Part shown: in pieces, positions 24,957 to 33,258 of the stretch
Layout: every line of letters begins with the position of its first letter
How positions within the stretch are numbered: the stretch's first letter is position 1
Assembly: GCF_000621505.1 (NCBI RefSeq)
Contig: NZ_JHYD01000009.1
Span: 1 to 64,000 of the forward strand
Reading direction: 5' to 3'
From: Ruminiclostridium cellobioparum DSM 1351 = ATCC 15832
Lineage (GTDB): Bacteria > Bacillota > Clostridia > Acetivibrionales > DSM-1351
Length of the DNA stretch: 64,000 nt
Notes under the pieces: model-generated
What the model saw: the letters and a program-made list of their open reading frames with translations, nothing else
Told to the model about the DNA's origin: nothing
Databases searched by the model: none
Program-made: the position numbers and the translations under genes

Positions 24957-25709
24957 CTATTTTTTTACTGCGTCCGGCTTTTGAAGTTTCACCTTGCAGT
25001 ATTGGCCCACAATCCTGTTTTGTTCTTCAACAACTTTATTGTTCTTTATTAATAAATATGCAGCTATACCTGTAACAATGATAATTGAAATCATACAGAC
25101 AATAATGGCCCAAAGCGGAAGCTGAAGCATATCACCGGCCACCTGGTAACAGCCTATCAAACCGAAGAAAATAAATACTCCGGCCGATATAAGTTTAATA
25201 GTTCTCTCAGGTATTTTCCTGCACATGACCACCCCGACTATAATGCCGATCCCATCTGCAATTAACATTCCGGTGGTGGTTCCTGTCAAAATCCCAATGG
25301 GGCTGGCAGGGAACTTTGCTGCAAGGGCAATAGTGGCCAGCTGGGTTTTGTCACCCATTTCGGCAATAAAAAATGCTATTGCAACCGTCACTACCGCTCC
25401 AAATTTTGTTGTCCTGTTCTCCTCGCCCTCCAGTCTGTCACCTCTGATTGTCCACAATCCAAAGAATATGAAGGATAATGCAGCAATTGCCTGTATCCAG
25501 ATTTGAGCCGCTTCAAAACGTGTTATAAAATTACCTACTGCAACAGCTAAAGCATGGTTTAAAACGGTAGCTATAAATACGCCTGCCAATACTTTTGCCG
25601 CTTTGTACCTGGTGGCAAATGCCATTGCCAGCAGCTGCGTCTTATCCCCCATTTCAGCCAGGACAACAGTCCCGGTTGAAAACAGAAATGCAATTAAATT
25701 AGAATACAT
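24957..25709 (-). CDS. TMEM165/GDT1 (UPF0016) family cation transporter
   Basis: A 250-residue membrane protein with two copies of the family motif E-x-G-D-K-T (AEMGDKTQLLAMAFATRYK in the first half, AEMGDKTQLATIALAAK in the second). Members of this family move Mn2+ or Ca2+ across membranes. The manganese-sensing yybP-ykoY riboswitch directly upstream argues strongly for manganese export here. A short cytosolic tail follows the last helix. The ATG at 25709 follows GAGAGGGTG. It is transcribed alone, with a terminator right after the stop. Confidence 0.93.
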   Translation of the reverse strand: MYSNLIAFLFSTGTVVLAEMGDKTQLLAMAFATRYKAAKVLAGVFIATVLNHALAVAVGNFITRFEAAQIWIQAIAALSFIFFGLWTIRGDRLEGEENRTTKFGAVVTVAIAFFIAEMGDKTQLATIALAAKFPASPIGILTGTTTGMLIADGIGIIVGVVMCRKIPERTIKLISAGVFIFFGLIGCYQVAGDMLQLPLWAIIVCMISIIIVTGIAAYLLIKNNKVVEEQNRIVGQYCKVKLQKPDAVKK

Positions 25710-25750
25710 TTTTACACCCTCTCGGTTTCTCCATAATAAAAAAATATATT

Positions 25751-25876
25751 AAAAAAGACTTTTAACATAACCCCTCTAGAAAAGGTTATGTCAAAAGTCT
25801 CGTTACCCATCGGTTACAAAGCCAGGCATTTACGCCAGTATGTTGACTTTGTATTAAAAACTACTCCCTTTTAACA
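25751..25876 (-). promoter_or_regulatory. yybP-ykoY manganese riboswitch with terminator
   Basis: Read on the minus strand, the leader contains the family hallmarks in order: AAAAGGGAGTAG, GTCAACATACTGGCG, AATGCCTGGCTTTG and TGGGTAACGAGACTTTTG. The last segment is also the 5' arm of a perfect-looking terminator (arms 25752-25772 and 25784-25800, then TTTTTT). Mn2+ binding would stabilise the aptamer and free the transcript to read into the transporter gene at 25709. Sequence match to the known consensus is strong. Confidence 0.92.
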
Positions 25877-25926
25877 TGTTCAATGATAATATATTAATTG
25901 ATGGCTTGTCAATACAATATTCATAT

Positions 25927-27312
25927 TTACATCCTTTTTGCCGCTTCATAGGCAAGCTCCGAGCGTTCACATTCTTCATCGGTAAGAGTAATCTGGTAAC
26001 ACAGGGGACTTCCCTTCATTTTTTCGGCTGCGTAACTCAGTCCGTTTGTCCTTATATCGAGAAAAGGATGGTCTATCTGCTCGGGGTCACCTATCAATAT
26101 GATTTTTGTGCCCCTTCCGGCACGGGTAATAATCCCTTTTACCTGCTTCGGAGTCAGATTTTGCGCTTCATCGATGATTATCCACTGTTTTACGATAGAC
26201 CTGCCTCTTATAAAGGCAATAGCCTCGGTATTGATTATCTTCCGGTCAAAAAGTTCATCTATTTTATCCTTCAATTCTTTTTCACTTTTATACCGTTCGT
26301 TTTCGTCATTGTCAATCAACACCTCCAGATTGTCTATTACAGGCCTGAGAAAAGGTGCTATTTTTTCCTGCTCGGTGCCTGGCAAAAAGCCTATATCCTC
26401 ATCGAATTTCACATTGGGCCGGCATACCAGTATCTTCCGGTAGGACTTGTTGTTCTCGGCAACCATTTTATGAAGGCCTACAGCAAGTGAATAAAACGTT
26501 TTTGCAGTGCCGGCCGAGCCCTTTATTATGACAAGCGGTGCTTTATCGGCATCCAGCATCAAAGCTTCCTGTATAAATTTTTGTCCCGCATTTCTGGGAG
26601 ATACACCAAAGGGGTGCTCATGCATGAAGTTGAGGGGAACGACCTCCTTGCCGTCAAACCGTGCCAGAGCAGTGTGTTTTTCATTTTTGACTGAGTGGAT
26701 TATCAGGAACTGGTTTGCAAAAAGTTCGACTTTTTCCTTTTTTTCCGAATTATTGGGGAAATAAAACAGATCCTCTGCTAAAAGCTTTGAGTTCTTGTAA
26801 AAATCATTCAGTTTCTTCTCGGTAGTATAAGCTTCTACACGCCCTCTGTACTGTTCATCGTATACAGGCACCTGTTCTGCAAAAAAGTCCTGGGCGGCAA
26901 TTCCCAGAACATCGGCTTTGATTCTGGCAAAAAAATCTTTTGTAATCAGAAATACTTTTTCTCCATTTTCCTTTAAGCCCTTGCATACTTTCAGTATCCT
27001 GTTATCGTTCACACTGCCTATCCAGCTCTCGGGAAGCTTTACCTCGTGAAAATTCATCTCTATACGCAGGAGACCTCCGTTATCAAGCTTGACACCCTTG
27101 TTCAGATTTCCTTTTTCCCTGAGTCCGTCAATAAGCCTTGCTACATGCCTTGCATTTGCTCCAAGCTCGGTATTGTCCTTTTTAAATTTGTCCAGTTCCT
27201 CCAGTACCACCTCGGGTATAACAATGTTATTATCGGCAAATGAATATAGTGCATACGGAGTATGCAATAAAACGTTAGTATCCAGAACAAAAGTCTTCTT
27301 CAATTTCTTCAT
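25927..27312 (-). CDS. PhoH family protein with N-terminal PIN domain
   Basis: A 461-residue two-domain protein. Residues 1-140 are a PIN-type nuclease domain (FVLDTNVLLHTP, with acidic residues through EVVLEELDKFKK). Residues 240-461 are a PhoH ATPase with Walker A IIKGSAGTAKTFYSLAVGL, Walker B WIIIDEAQNLTPKQVKGI and the sensor ILIGDPEQID. The fusion is common in bacteria (YlaK/PhoH2 type) and is thought to act in RNA unwinding and decay. It is intact and has its own ATG at 27312 after GGGGCGGTAACTA. The gene upstream encodes a PHP phosphatase about 60 bp away. Confidence 0.92.
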   Translation of the reverse strand: MKKLKKTFVLDTNVLLHTPYALYSFADNNIVIPEVVLEELDKFKKDNTELGANARHVARLIDGLREKGNLNKGVKLDNGGLLRIEMNFHEVKLPESWIGSVNDNRILKVCKGLKENGEKVFLITKDFFARIKADVLGIAAQDFFAEQVPVYDEQYRGRVEAYTTEKKLNDFYKNSKLLAEDLFYFPNNSEKKEKVELFANQFLIIHSVKNEKHTALARFDGKEVVPLNFMHEHPFGVSPRNAGQKFIQEALMLDADKAPLVIIKGSAGTAKTFYSLAVGLHKMVAENNKSYRKILVCRPNVKFDEDIGFLPGTEQEKIAPFLRPVIDNLEVLIDNDENERYKSEKELKDKIDELFDRKIINTEAIAFIRGRSIVKQWIIIDEAQNLTPKQVKGIITRAGRGTKIILIGDPEQIDHPFLDIRTNGLSYAAEKMKGSPLCYQITLTDEECERSELAYEAAKRM

Positions 27313-27376
27313 TAGTTACCGCCCCTGTCCATATTTTTTTAATTGCATGGTAAACCGCCTGCTCTGTGAAAATACA

Positions 27377-28216
27377 TCAGGCGTATTGCTTGTTGTAACC
27401 ACCAATAGAAGCTTTCCGGGATATTTTTATCATAGAGGGCTGCCTGTTCACATAAACGGTTATATAATCAAATCCTGCCTGCTCAATCATTTCTATTCCT
27501 TCCCTGATACCTTTTCCCACATCCTCTGCCGTATGCGCATCAGAGCCTACCGTAATTATCTCTCCTCCCAGCTGCCTGTACAGGCTCACTATGTCAAGGT
27601 CGGGCAAACAGGCTTTTGCAAACTGTCTCAAGCCTGATGTATTCACCTCAATTCCCTTACCGTTCTGAATGATTTTTCTCAGAATTTCTTCAAGTCTGTC
27701 TCTGTAATCAATTAAATTGGCCTTGATTTTATAAATGGAGGTATACCTTTTGATAAGATCCAGATGGCCTACGCAGTCAAATTTGTTCCAGCTGACCAGC
27801 GCCTTTAGTTCTTCAAGATATCTGATGCAATAGTATGGTGTATTATGTTCATTATACGTTATTTCCCCAAAATCCAGGTTATCGCTCATTTTATGGGCCG
27901 AAGCCAGAACATAGTCATACTTGTGTGCCCCAAGCAATTTTTCGGAATACTCCGGATATATGTGCGGTTGTCCAAGTTCAACCCCTCTTTTTAGTTTAAT
28001 ATCTTTTGCAAAAACCGACTCAGCACTTGAAATCTCCTCAAAATACCTGTCGGCATCATAAAATGGATATTTTTCATTTCCTAAAGAAGGCTCGAAATGG
28101 TCAGTTACGGCGATTTCCTTTAAACCTGAATCAACAGCTTTTACGCACATATCATATATTTTGTTCTTTCCATCACTTGAATTATCCGAATGCGTGTGGT
28201 AATCAATTAGATACAT
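27377..28216 (-). CDS. PHP-domain histidinol-phosphatase (HisJ-like)
   Basis: A 279-residue metal-dependent phosphoesterase. PHP motifs are present in order: DYHTHSDNSSDGK, EIAVTDHFEPS, GVELGQPH, VLASAHKMSD, VGHLDLIKRY and TVGSDAHTAEDVGKG. These supply the His and Asp ligands of a trinuclear metal site. The family includes histidinol-phosphatase of histidine biosynthesis; no other his gene is nearby, so a different phosphate substrate is possible. It precedes the PhoH gene in the same direction and may be co-transcribed. The ATG at 28216 lies after AAAGGAATTATAT. Confidence 0.88.
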   Translation of the reverse strand: MYLIDYHTHSDNSSDGKNKIYDMCVKAVDSGLKEIAVTDHFEPSLGNEKYPFYDADRYFEEISSAESVFAKDIKLKRGVELGQPHIYPEYSEKLLGAHKYDYVLASAHKMSDNLDFGEITYNEHNTPYYCIRYLEELKALVSWNKFDCVGHLDLIKRYTSIYKIKANLIDYRDRLEEILRKIIQNGKGIEVNTSGLRQFAKACLPDLDIVSLYRQLGGEIITVGSDAHTAEDVGKGIREGIEMIEQAGFDYITVYVNRQPSMIKISRKASIGGYNKQYA

Positions 28217-28343
28217 ATATAATTCCTTTCTTGATCCAGCTGTTTTTTTCTTTACAATTATAGAATAATGCCTTAATATTAATAATACATTAAAGCCTCC
28301 TTAATTTATGGTAAATTCTAAAGAAGTTTAAATTATCTCAAGC

Positions 28344-28781
28344 TCAGTCTTCTGCAAAATAATCGAAATCAAAATGCTCTTTCTTACTGCTGTGTTTTAT
28401 ACCATGGGTTTCACTATCCTCGAAGCCAGCATAATGTTCTTTTACATTATATTCCTTCTCTTTATTTGATTTATGTTTTGAGTTTATGTTAAATTCTTTA
28501 TATTCATTTTCATTAAATCCATCAAATTCATCGGTTTCAAGCAATTCATCCAGGATGCCCTTTTCCTTTAACAGCAATAATAAAATGAGCCCCTCCCATA
28601 AGGTTAATTTTTGATTTTTACATTTCTTCTTATGTTTTCTCGTTTCTTCTTCATAATATTGCAGAATAAGTTCCTTAAGTATCTGATCATTGTTAGCATG
28701 CATATCAGGAGCCTTGTTTTTATCTTTAAATGTTGAATTATTGACTTGTGTATGCGGCCTTTTTCTGCCATGTCTTCTCAT
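28344..28781 (-). CDS. hypothetical charged protein
   Basis: A 145-residue protein I do not recognise. It is highly charged and rich in Lys, Glu, Asn and His. A central segment has a predicted helix (NDQILKELILQYYEEETRK) and a short hydrophobic stretch LTLWEGLILLLLLKEKGILDEL. The ends look disordered, and the N-terminus is basic (MRRHGRKRPHTQ). It follows a broken ymaF-like gene in the same direction. Both kinds of protein occur in spore-formers, so a spore-coat or surface role is possible but unproven. It has an ATG at 28781 with AAGGAGCGATATGT upstream, so translation is likely. Confidence 0.65.
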   Translation of the reverse strand: MRRHGRKRPHTQVNNSTFKDKNKAPDMHANNDQILKELILQYYEEETRKHKKKCKNQKLTLWEGLILLLLLKEKGILDELLETDEFDGFNENEYKEFNINSKHKSNKEKEYNVKEHYAGFEDSETHGIKHSSKKEHFDFDYFAED

Positions 28782-28914
28782 ACATATCGCTCCTTACCCA
28801 AAATAGTGCCATAATATTATATGAATAGTTAACATAAATTGTAACAAAAAACCAGATCCACAAACTTTGAATAGATCTGGCCAAAGATTTAAGTTGACTT
28901 TATTCCAAGGATAT

Positions 28915-29204
28915 TTAATCCCTATATACTGAAGTTCTCCCTGAAAAACGATGGGTGTGCCTGTCTGCGACTTGGGTTTCCCCCATATAATTATGATAAT
29001 GTCCTCCGTCAATATATACTGCAGGACCTGTATAATCTGTGTAATAATGGATATGTCCATTGTTATAGGAGGTAACGCCCTCCAAATAATGATATGGCCT
29101 TCGGTGTCTGGATTAATACTTGTTCTACCCATATAATTGTGAACATGCCCGTCGGTATATGAGGTTTCACCGCCATATCTGTGGTTGTGTGGCCCGTTTG
29201 GCAT
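28915..29204 (-). pseudogene. ymaF-like gene with a one-base frameshift
   Basis: The N-terminal frame (from ATG 29204) encodes His-rich repeats of YmaF type: GPHNHRYGGETSYTDGHVHN, then YMGRTSINPDTEGH. Near 29090 the frame is lost, and the repeats continue in another frame: LEGVTSYNNGHIHYY, GGHYHNYMGET, RHTHRFSGRTSVYRD, with a stop at 28915-28917. Restoring one missing base would give a protein of about 96 residues with evenly spaced GHxH units. The unbroken first frame runs on as non-homologous sequence to 28794. It is either a recent mutation or a sequence error. YmaF function is unknown. Confidence 0.85.
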
Positions 29205-29374
29205 ATTTATATCACCTCTGTATATTTTATGTCAACTTATAAATGTTTGTTACAAACTTTTACACTAAATTAATGCGTTGGGCTAATTAAAATACGGAAG
29301 TTACCATTTGATTTAAAAAAATTACACAGGTAAAGCAAACATTAAATTAACTGGCACAACGTGTTAATTTTACT

Positions 29375-30202
29375 CTATGCCTCTCCCGTTTTCCGGCTAA
29401 TCATCACCGATGCCACAATGCTAACGGTTAAAATAGAAACAATCACAGCCAGGGAAAGTCCAACGGGTATGTGTACACCAAACATTAACAGTGCCAGCTT
29501 AAGACCGGTAAACGTGAGAATCAGGGCTACACCATACTTCACGTATTTGAATTTTTCATGAAGATTTCCCAGTACGAAGTACATACTTCTGAGCCCCAAG
29601 ATTGCAAATATATTTGATGTATAAACTATAAACGGATCAAGTGTTATTGAAAAAATAGCCGGTATGGAGTCCACCGCAAATATTATGTCTGTGAACTCAA
29701 TGACAATAAGAACTGCCAGCAGAGGTGTAGCGTATAATACTTTGTTTTTTCTCACAAAAAACCTGTCGCCCTCCAGACTGTCACTGACCGGAATAAGCCT
29801 GCCAATAACCTTTAGTATCCTGCTGTCCTTGACATTGTTATCCTCATGTCCGAACATCATTTTGATACCGCTGAAAATAAGGATGGCTCCGAATATGTAG
29901 AGCATCCAATGGAACTTATTAATAATTGTTACTCCCAACAGCACAAATACCAGCCTTAAAACGAGAGCTCCGGCAATTCCGTAATTCAGTACCCGCCTTT
30001 GATATTCCGGTTTTATTCCGAAGCTGCTGAAAACCATAATAAAAAGGAATAAGTTGTCAATGCTCAGGCTTTTCTCAATTACAAAGCCTCCCATGAACTC
30101 CAGAGCCTTTTCCTGTCCCATGAAGAAATAAACTCCCGCATTAAATACCAGCGCCAAACCGATCCAGAATGCCACCCAAATCAGGGCTTTTTTTGTTGAC
30201 AT
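29375..30202 (-). CDS. TerC family membrane protein (Alx/YkoY-like)
   Basis: A 275-residue protein with about eight membrane helices. TerC motifs are present: GGFVIEKSLSIDNLFLFIM with the acidic pair in the membrane, and VLIVIEFTDIIFAVDSIPAI with the second. Family members such as Alx and MeeF/MeeY export manganese, in part to metallate secreted proteins. The yybP-ykoY riboswitch upstream supports manganese export here. The ATG at 30202 follows GGAGGTACATTT. It is a single-gene unit. Confidence 0.93.
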   Translation of the reverse strand: MSTKKALIWVAFWIGLALVFNAGVYFFMGQEKALEFMGGFVIEKSLSIDNLFLFIMVFSSFGIKPEYQRRVLNYGIAGALVLRLVFVLLGVTIINKFHWMLYIFGAILIFSGIKMMFGHEDNNVKDSRILKVIGRLIPVSDSLEGDRFFVRKNKVLYATPLLAVLIVIEFTDIIFAVDSIPAIFSITLDPFIVYTSNIFAILGLRSMYFVLGNLHEKFKYVKYGVALILTFTGLKLALLMFGVHIPVGLSLAVIVSILTVSIVASVMISRKTGEA

Positions 30203-30230
30203 AAATGTACCTCCAGTTTTTTTATTTATA

Positions 30231-30362
30231 TAAAAAGACTCTGAGACAAAACCTGATGGTTTTGTCTCAGAGTCTCACGAATTGTGGATATACCGGGCAA
30301 ATTGCCGTAATGACGGTTAATCCTCTGTCGTTGTTACAGACCGTTACTCCCTCTGTTTGCTG
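30231..30362 (-). promoter_or_regulatory. yybP-ykoY manganese riboswitch with terminator (second copy)
   Basis: The minus-strand leader has AGAGGGAGTAACGG, then GTCATTACGGCAATTTGCC, CGGTATATCC and TTCGTGAGACTCTGAG. This is the same order of elements as in the copy at 25751-25876. The terminator arms are perfect over 18 bp (30236-30253 and 30258-30275) and end in TTTTT. It controls the TerC gene at 30202. Confidence 0.88.
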
Positions 30363-30393
30363 CTTTAATACAATTAGTTCAGCCAGTTATATT

Positions 30394-31035
30394 TTAGGAT
30401 TTGTTTCTTCTGTTTGCCATCCACGTAAAAACAACCGGCAATAGGGAAATACCTATTATAGCAAGTATAACCAATGTAAAATTCTCACTCACTACCGGAA
30501 TGTTCCCAAAAAAGTAGCCTGAAGCCACGCAGATGGATACCCATGCTATTCCCCCTGTTATATTGTAAAGTATGAATCTGCCGTAGGACATACTGCCCAT
30601 TCCCGCAACAAAGGGTGCAAAAGTCCGGATAACAGGGATAAACCTTGCCATAATAACGGTTTTCCCTCCATGCTTACGGTAGAATTCATGAGCTTTGTCC
30701 AAATGTTTTCTATTTAAGAATCTGACATTTTGCTTTTTAAAAATCCTGGGCCCCAGGAACTTGCCGATGTGGTAATTCACCGTGTCACCTATGACAGCCG
30801 CCGCAATCAGAACGCCGGTTATCAACCATATATTCATGGCCCCTGATGCCGATAGGGCACCAACTACGAAAATCAGAGAATCACCCGGCAGAAAGGGAGC
30901 CATAAACAGGCCTGTCTCGCAAAAAATAATCAAAAATAAAATTACATATGTGAACCCTCCAAAATTGTTTATCAATTCTGTCAGATGTTTATCCAAATTA
31001 ATTATGAAGTCAAGCAGCGTGTAGATTATGTCCAT
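30394..31035 (-). CDS. DedA family membrane protein
   Basis: A 213-residue SNARE-associated/DedA protein. Family motifs are seen: FCETGLFMAPFLPGDSLIF with the membrane Glu, then FYRKHGGKTVIMARFIPVIR, FAPFVAGMGSMSYGRF and ITGGIAWVS. DedA proteins act as undecaprenyl-phosphate or phospholipid translocases and support membrane potential. I chose the ATG at 31035, which follows ACGGAGGAAGA; the frame extends 10 codons further upstream without a better site. A second, distant DedA lies at 32428. Confidence 0.92.
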   Translation of the reverse strand: MDIIYTLLDFIINLDKHLTELINNFGGFTYVILFLIIFCETGLFMAPFLPGDSLIFVVGALSASGAMNIWLITGVLIAAAVIGDTVNYHIGKFLGPRIFKKQNVRFLNRKHLDKAHEFYRKHGGKTVIMARFIPVIRTFAPFVAGMGSMSYGRFILYNITGGIAWVSICVASGYFFGNIPVVSENFTLVILAIIGISLLPVVFTWMANRRNKS

Positions 31036-31330
31036 TCTTCCTCCGTGTTTTATAAGTATATTCAAAATGTATCCATCTATTAAAATACTATTCTAATAAA
31101 AGCTGTAAATCAAAAAAGATACTTATAGAAGTGTTTAAAGATCAGCTGTTTGGCCACTGTATCAAGATTGTAATATGTTAAGTGTGATTTTGTCAATTAA
31201 AATAATGTTAATTAATTGTAAAGAACTTCTTAACAAACGCTTTTAATGCATAATATTTCAATTTTTTTAAAAATTTGTTGGTCATATTATTGCAACAAAC
31301 ACAAATAATAGTCATTGAGGTGATATAATT

Positions 31331-31939
31331 TTGAAAAAAATATTGATTATAGCAACATTGGTTTTCAGCTTGCTGACAGTAGGAGTTTTTGCTCAAACCT
31401 ATACTTGCAAGCGCGGTGACACCTTGTCCGGAATAGCTGCCAAGCACGATACCACCATAAGCAGGTTAAAGTCCTGTAATCCACAGCTTAAAAATTCCAA
31501 TGCCGTTAAGCCGGGACAAAAGCTGACAATACCTGATCAAGGCAGTATCTCTGATTATGAAAAGGAAGTGGCAAGGCTTGTTAATGTGGAAAGATCCAAA
31601 AGAGGCCTGCAGACTCTAACTTTAAATGCGCAGATATCAAAGGTAGCCAGATTAAAGAGTCAGGACATGGTTAACAAGCACTATTTCTCCCATACCTCAC
31701 CAACCTACGGATCTCCTTTTAAAATGATGGAATCCTTCGGTATCAGGTTCTCAACAGCAGGCGAAAATATCGCCTATGGACAGAAAACACCCGCTGAGGT
31801 TATGAATGGCTGGATGAATTCACCAGGACATAGAGCAAATATTCTGAGCTCCACCTACACAAATATCGGTGTCGGTCTTGCTAAAACAAGCACCGGCGTC
31901 AAGTATTGGACTCAAATGTTTACAAAACCTCTAAAGTAG
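31331..31939 (+). CDS. secreted LysM and CAP (SCP/YkwD) domain protein
   Basis: A 202-residue exported protein. It has an N-terminal signal peptide (KKILIIATLVFSLLTVGVFA), a LysM wall-binding domain (residues about 24-66, CKRGDTLSGIAAKHDTT to KPGQKLTIP), then a CAP domain (residues about 75-202) with VNVERSKRGLQTL, SHTSPTYGSP, AGENIAYGQKT and MNSPGHRANIL. It resembles the SafA/YkwD type of spore or cell-wall proteins. The start is a TTG at 31331, 7 nt after GAGGTGATATAAT. Function of CAP domains in bacteria is not settled. The gene stands alone and ends at a shared terminator. Confidence 0.92.
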   Translation: MKKILIIATLVFSLLTVGVFAQTYTCKRGDTLSGIAAKHDTTISRLKSCNPQLKNSNAVKPGQKLTIPDQGSISDYEKEVARLVNVERSKRGLQTLTLNAQISKVARLKSQDMVNKHYFSHTSPTYGSPFKMMESFGIRFSTAGENIAYGQKTPAEVMNGWMNSPGHRANILSSTYTNIGVGLAKTSTGVKYWTQMFTKPLK

Positions 31940-31977
31940 GTATTGTATTAATTCCAATCAGTTTCCAGGTATAAAAT

Positions 31978-32018
31978 AAAAGCAGTGTCCCTGAGCCGGC
32001 TCATTGGATACTGCTTTT
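31978..32018. terminator. bidirectional terminator between convergent genes
   Basis: AAAAGCAGT (31978-31986) and ACTGCTTTT (32010-32018) with an inner TCC/GGA pairing. It serves the LysM-CAP gene on the plus strand and the glutaredoxin-like gene on the minus strand. Confidence 0.8.
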
Positions 32019-32045
32019 ATTTATGCTTTTAATTCTCAAGATGTT

Positions 32046-32279
32046 TTATGAAGCGTTAAGAAGCTTGTCTATATATTCCTTATCATAACCTACAATTATG
32101 TTACCATCAATGTCAATTACCGGTACTGCCCGCTGACCTGACTTTTTTATCATTTCCAAAGCCCCTTTGGTGTCCTTTGAAACGTCAACGTCCACGTACT
32201 TTATATTGTTGGAATCCAGGTGTTCCTTAAGTACGTTGCACCATTTACAGGTCGGTGTGGAATAAACCTTTATTGCCAT
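32046..32279 (-). CDS. glutaredoxin-like (NrdH-type) thiol protein
   Basis: A 77-residue thioredoxin-fold protein with the redox pair in TPTCKWCNVLKEHL and the cis-Pro loop in QRAVPVIDIDG, then NIIVGYDKEYID. CKWC and the short length fit the NrdH/YruB-like glutaredoxins that reduce disulfides using a thioredoxin-reductase-like flavoprotein. It has an ATG at 32279 after AAGGGGGGATTTGT, a very strong ribosome binding site. It stands as a single gene. The reductase partner is not adjacent. Confidence 0.9.
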   Translation of the reverse strand: MAIKVYSTPTCKWCNVLKEHLDSNNIKYVDVDVSKDTKGALEMIKKSGQRAVPVIDIDGNIIVGYDKEYIDKLLNAS

Positions 32280-32427
32280 ACAAATCCCCCCTTAATCAGC
32301 AAAACATTTCCATTTCTCCTTTTGCCAAAATAGTGTAAATCCGTATATTAATAGTAATACTATAATGATACCTCATAATTGGACTTGTAAACACAAATTT
32401 AAGTAAATATTTTCCATATACAAATGT

Positions 32428-33072
32428 TTATAACTCCGACGAATCGGACTGCTTTTTCCTGGATTTACGGGATTTATAGATAATATAGCCTATTATTGCT
32501 ATAACGGCAATAACGGCCACCGAAGCCATATTGAACACAGACAGGAAACGTTTGACCTGCTGAATGTTTTTACCTATTACACGTCCTATCAAAAGATAAA
32601 TGACCTGCTGCAAAATAATTGAAAACAAAATATAAGTAAAATATATTCTTTTCTTTACCTTAAATACTCCTGAAAACAAAACCATGATTGTACTGGTACC
32701 CGGAATAAATTTGCTCAGAATCAAACCATACTTGCCATACTTATGAAATACTTTTTCAGACCGTTTGATATGCTTTTCATCGATATATTTCAATACAAGC
32801 TTGTATTTGAGTACTTCATCACCCTTTTTATATCCGAACCAGTATACCAGGATAGAACCTATAAGACTTCCCATTACAGATACAAATAAAACCATAAGAA
32901 AATGGAAATTGGGTCCAATTGTCGTCAGATATCCTTCAAAAACTATAATAACATCTGATGGATATGGAGGAAAAACCAATTGGAGTATACCTGAAACTAA
33001 GAAGAATATATATGTAACTACCGGATTTCCGTTGATAATGCTGTGTATAGAGTTAAGAATAAAATCCTCCAT
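32428..33072 (-). CDS. DedA family membrane protein (second, divergent)
   Basis: A 214-residue membrane protein with DedA features: VFPPYPSDVIIVFEGYL in the first re-entrant region and FHKYGKYGLILSKFIPGTSTIMVLFSG in the second. The basic C-terminal tail (YKSRKSRKKQ) would face the cytosol. The N-terminal loop has VFPPYPSD where the paralogue at 30394 has APFLPGDS, so the two differ in detail. I set the start at the ATG at 33072 (MEDFILNS); an in-frame extension to 33108 is possible. Likely a lipid translocase by family. Confidence 0.85.
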   Translation of the reverse strand: MEDFILNSIHSIINGNPVVTYIFFLVSGILQLVFPPYPSDVIIVFEGYLTTIGPNFHFLMVLFVSVMGSLIGSILVYWFGYKKGDEVLKYKLVLKYIDEKHIKRSEKVFHKYGKYGLILSKFIPGTSTIMVLFSGVFKVKKRIYFTYILFSIILQQVIYLLIGRVIGKNIQQVKRFLSVFNMASVAVIAVIAIIGYIIYKSRKSRKKQSDSSEL

Positions 33073-33258
33073 TAAAAATAGCTTCCTCCCTTGTTTAATT
33101 ACAACCAATATTCAATTTATTATACCCTTCTTTTTATAATATGTCTGAATATGAATAAAAACAGCCCATAAATAAAACAAATTTATAAATGAGCTGCAAA
33201 TAATTTATCCATAAATATAGGATAACCGGTTTCCAATATTTTATTTAAAGTTAATTTA

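Noticed and set aside
28794-28914. The long frame continuing from the ymaF start to 28794 as a real protein end.
   Set aside because: The His-rich repeats move to another frame at about 29090, so the rest of the first frame is out-of-frame sequence.
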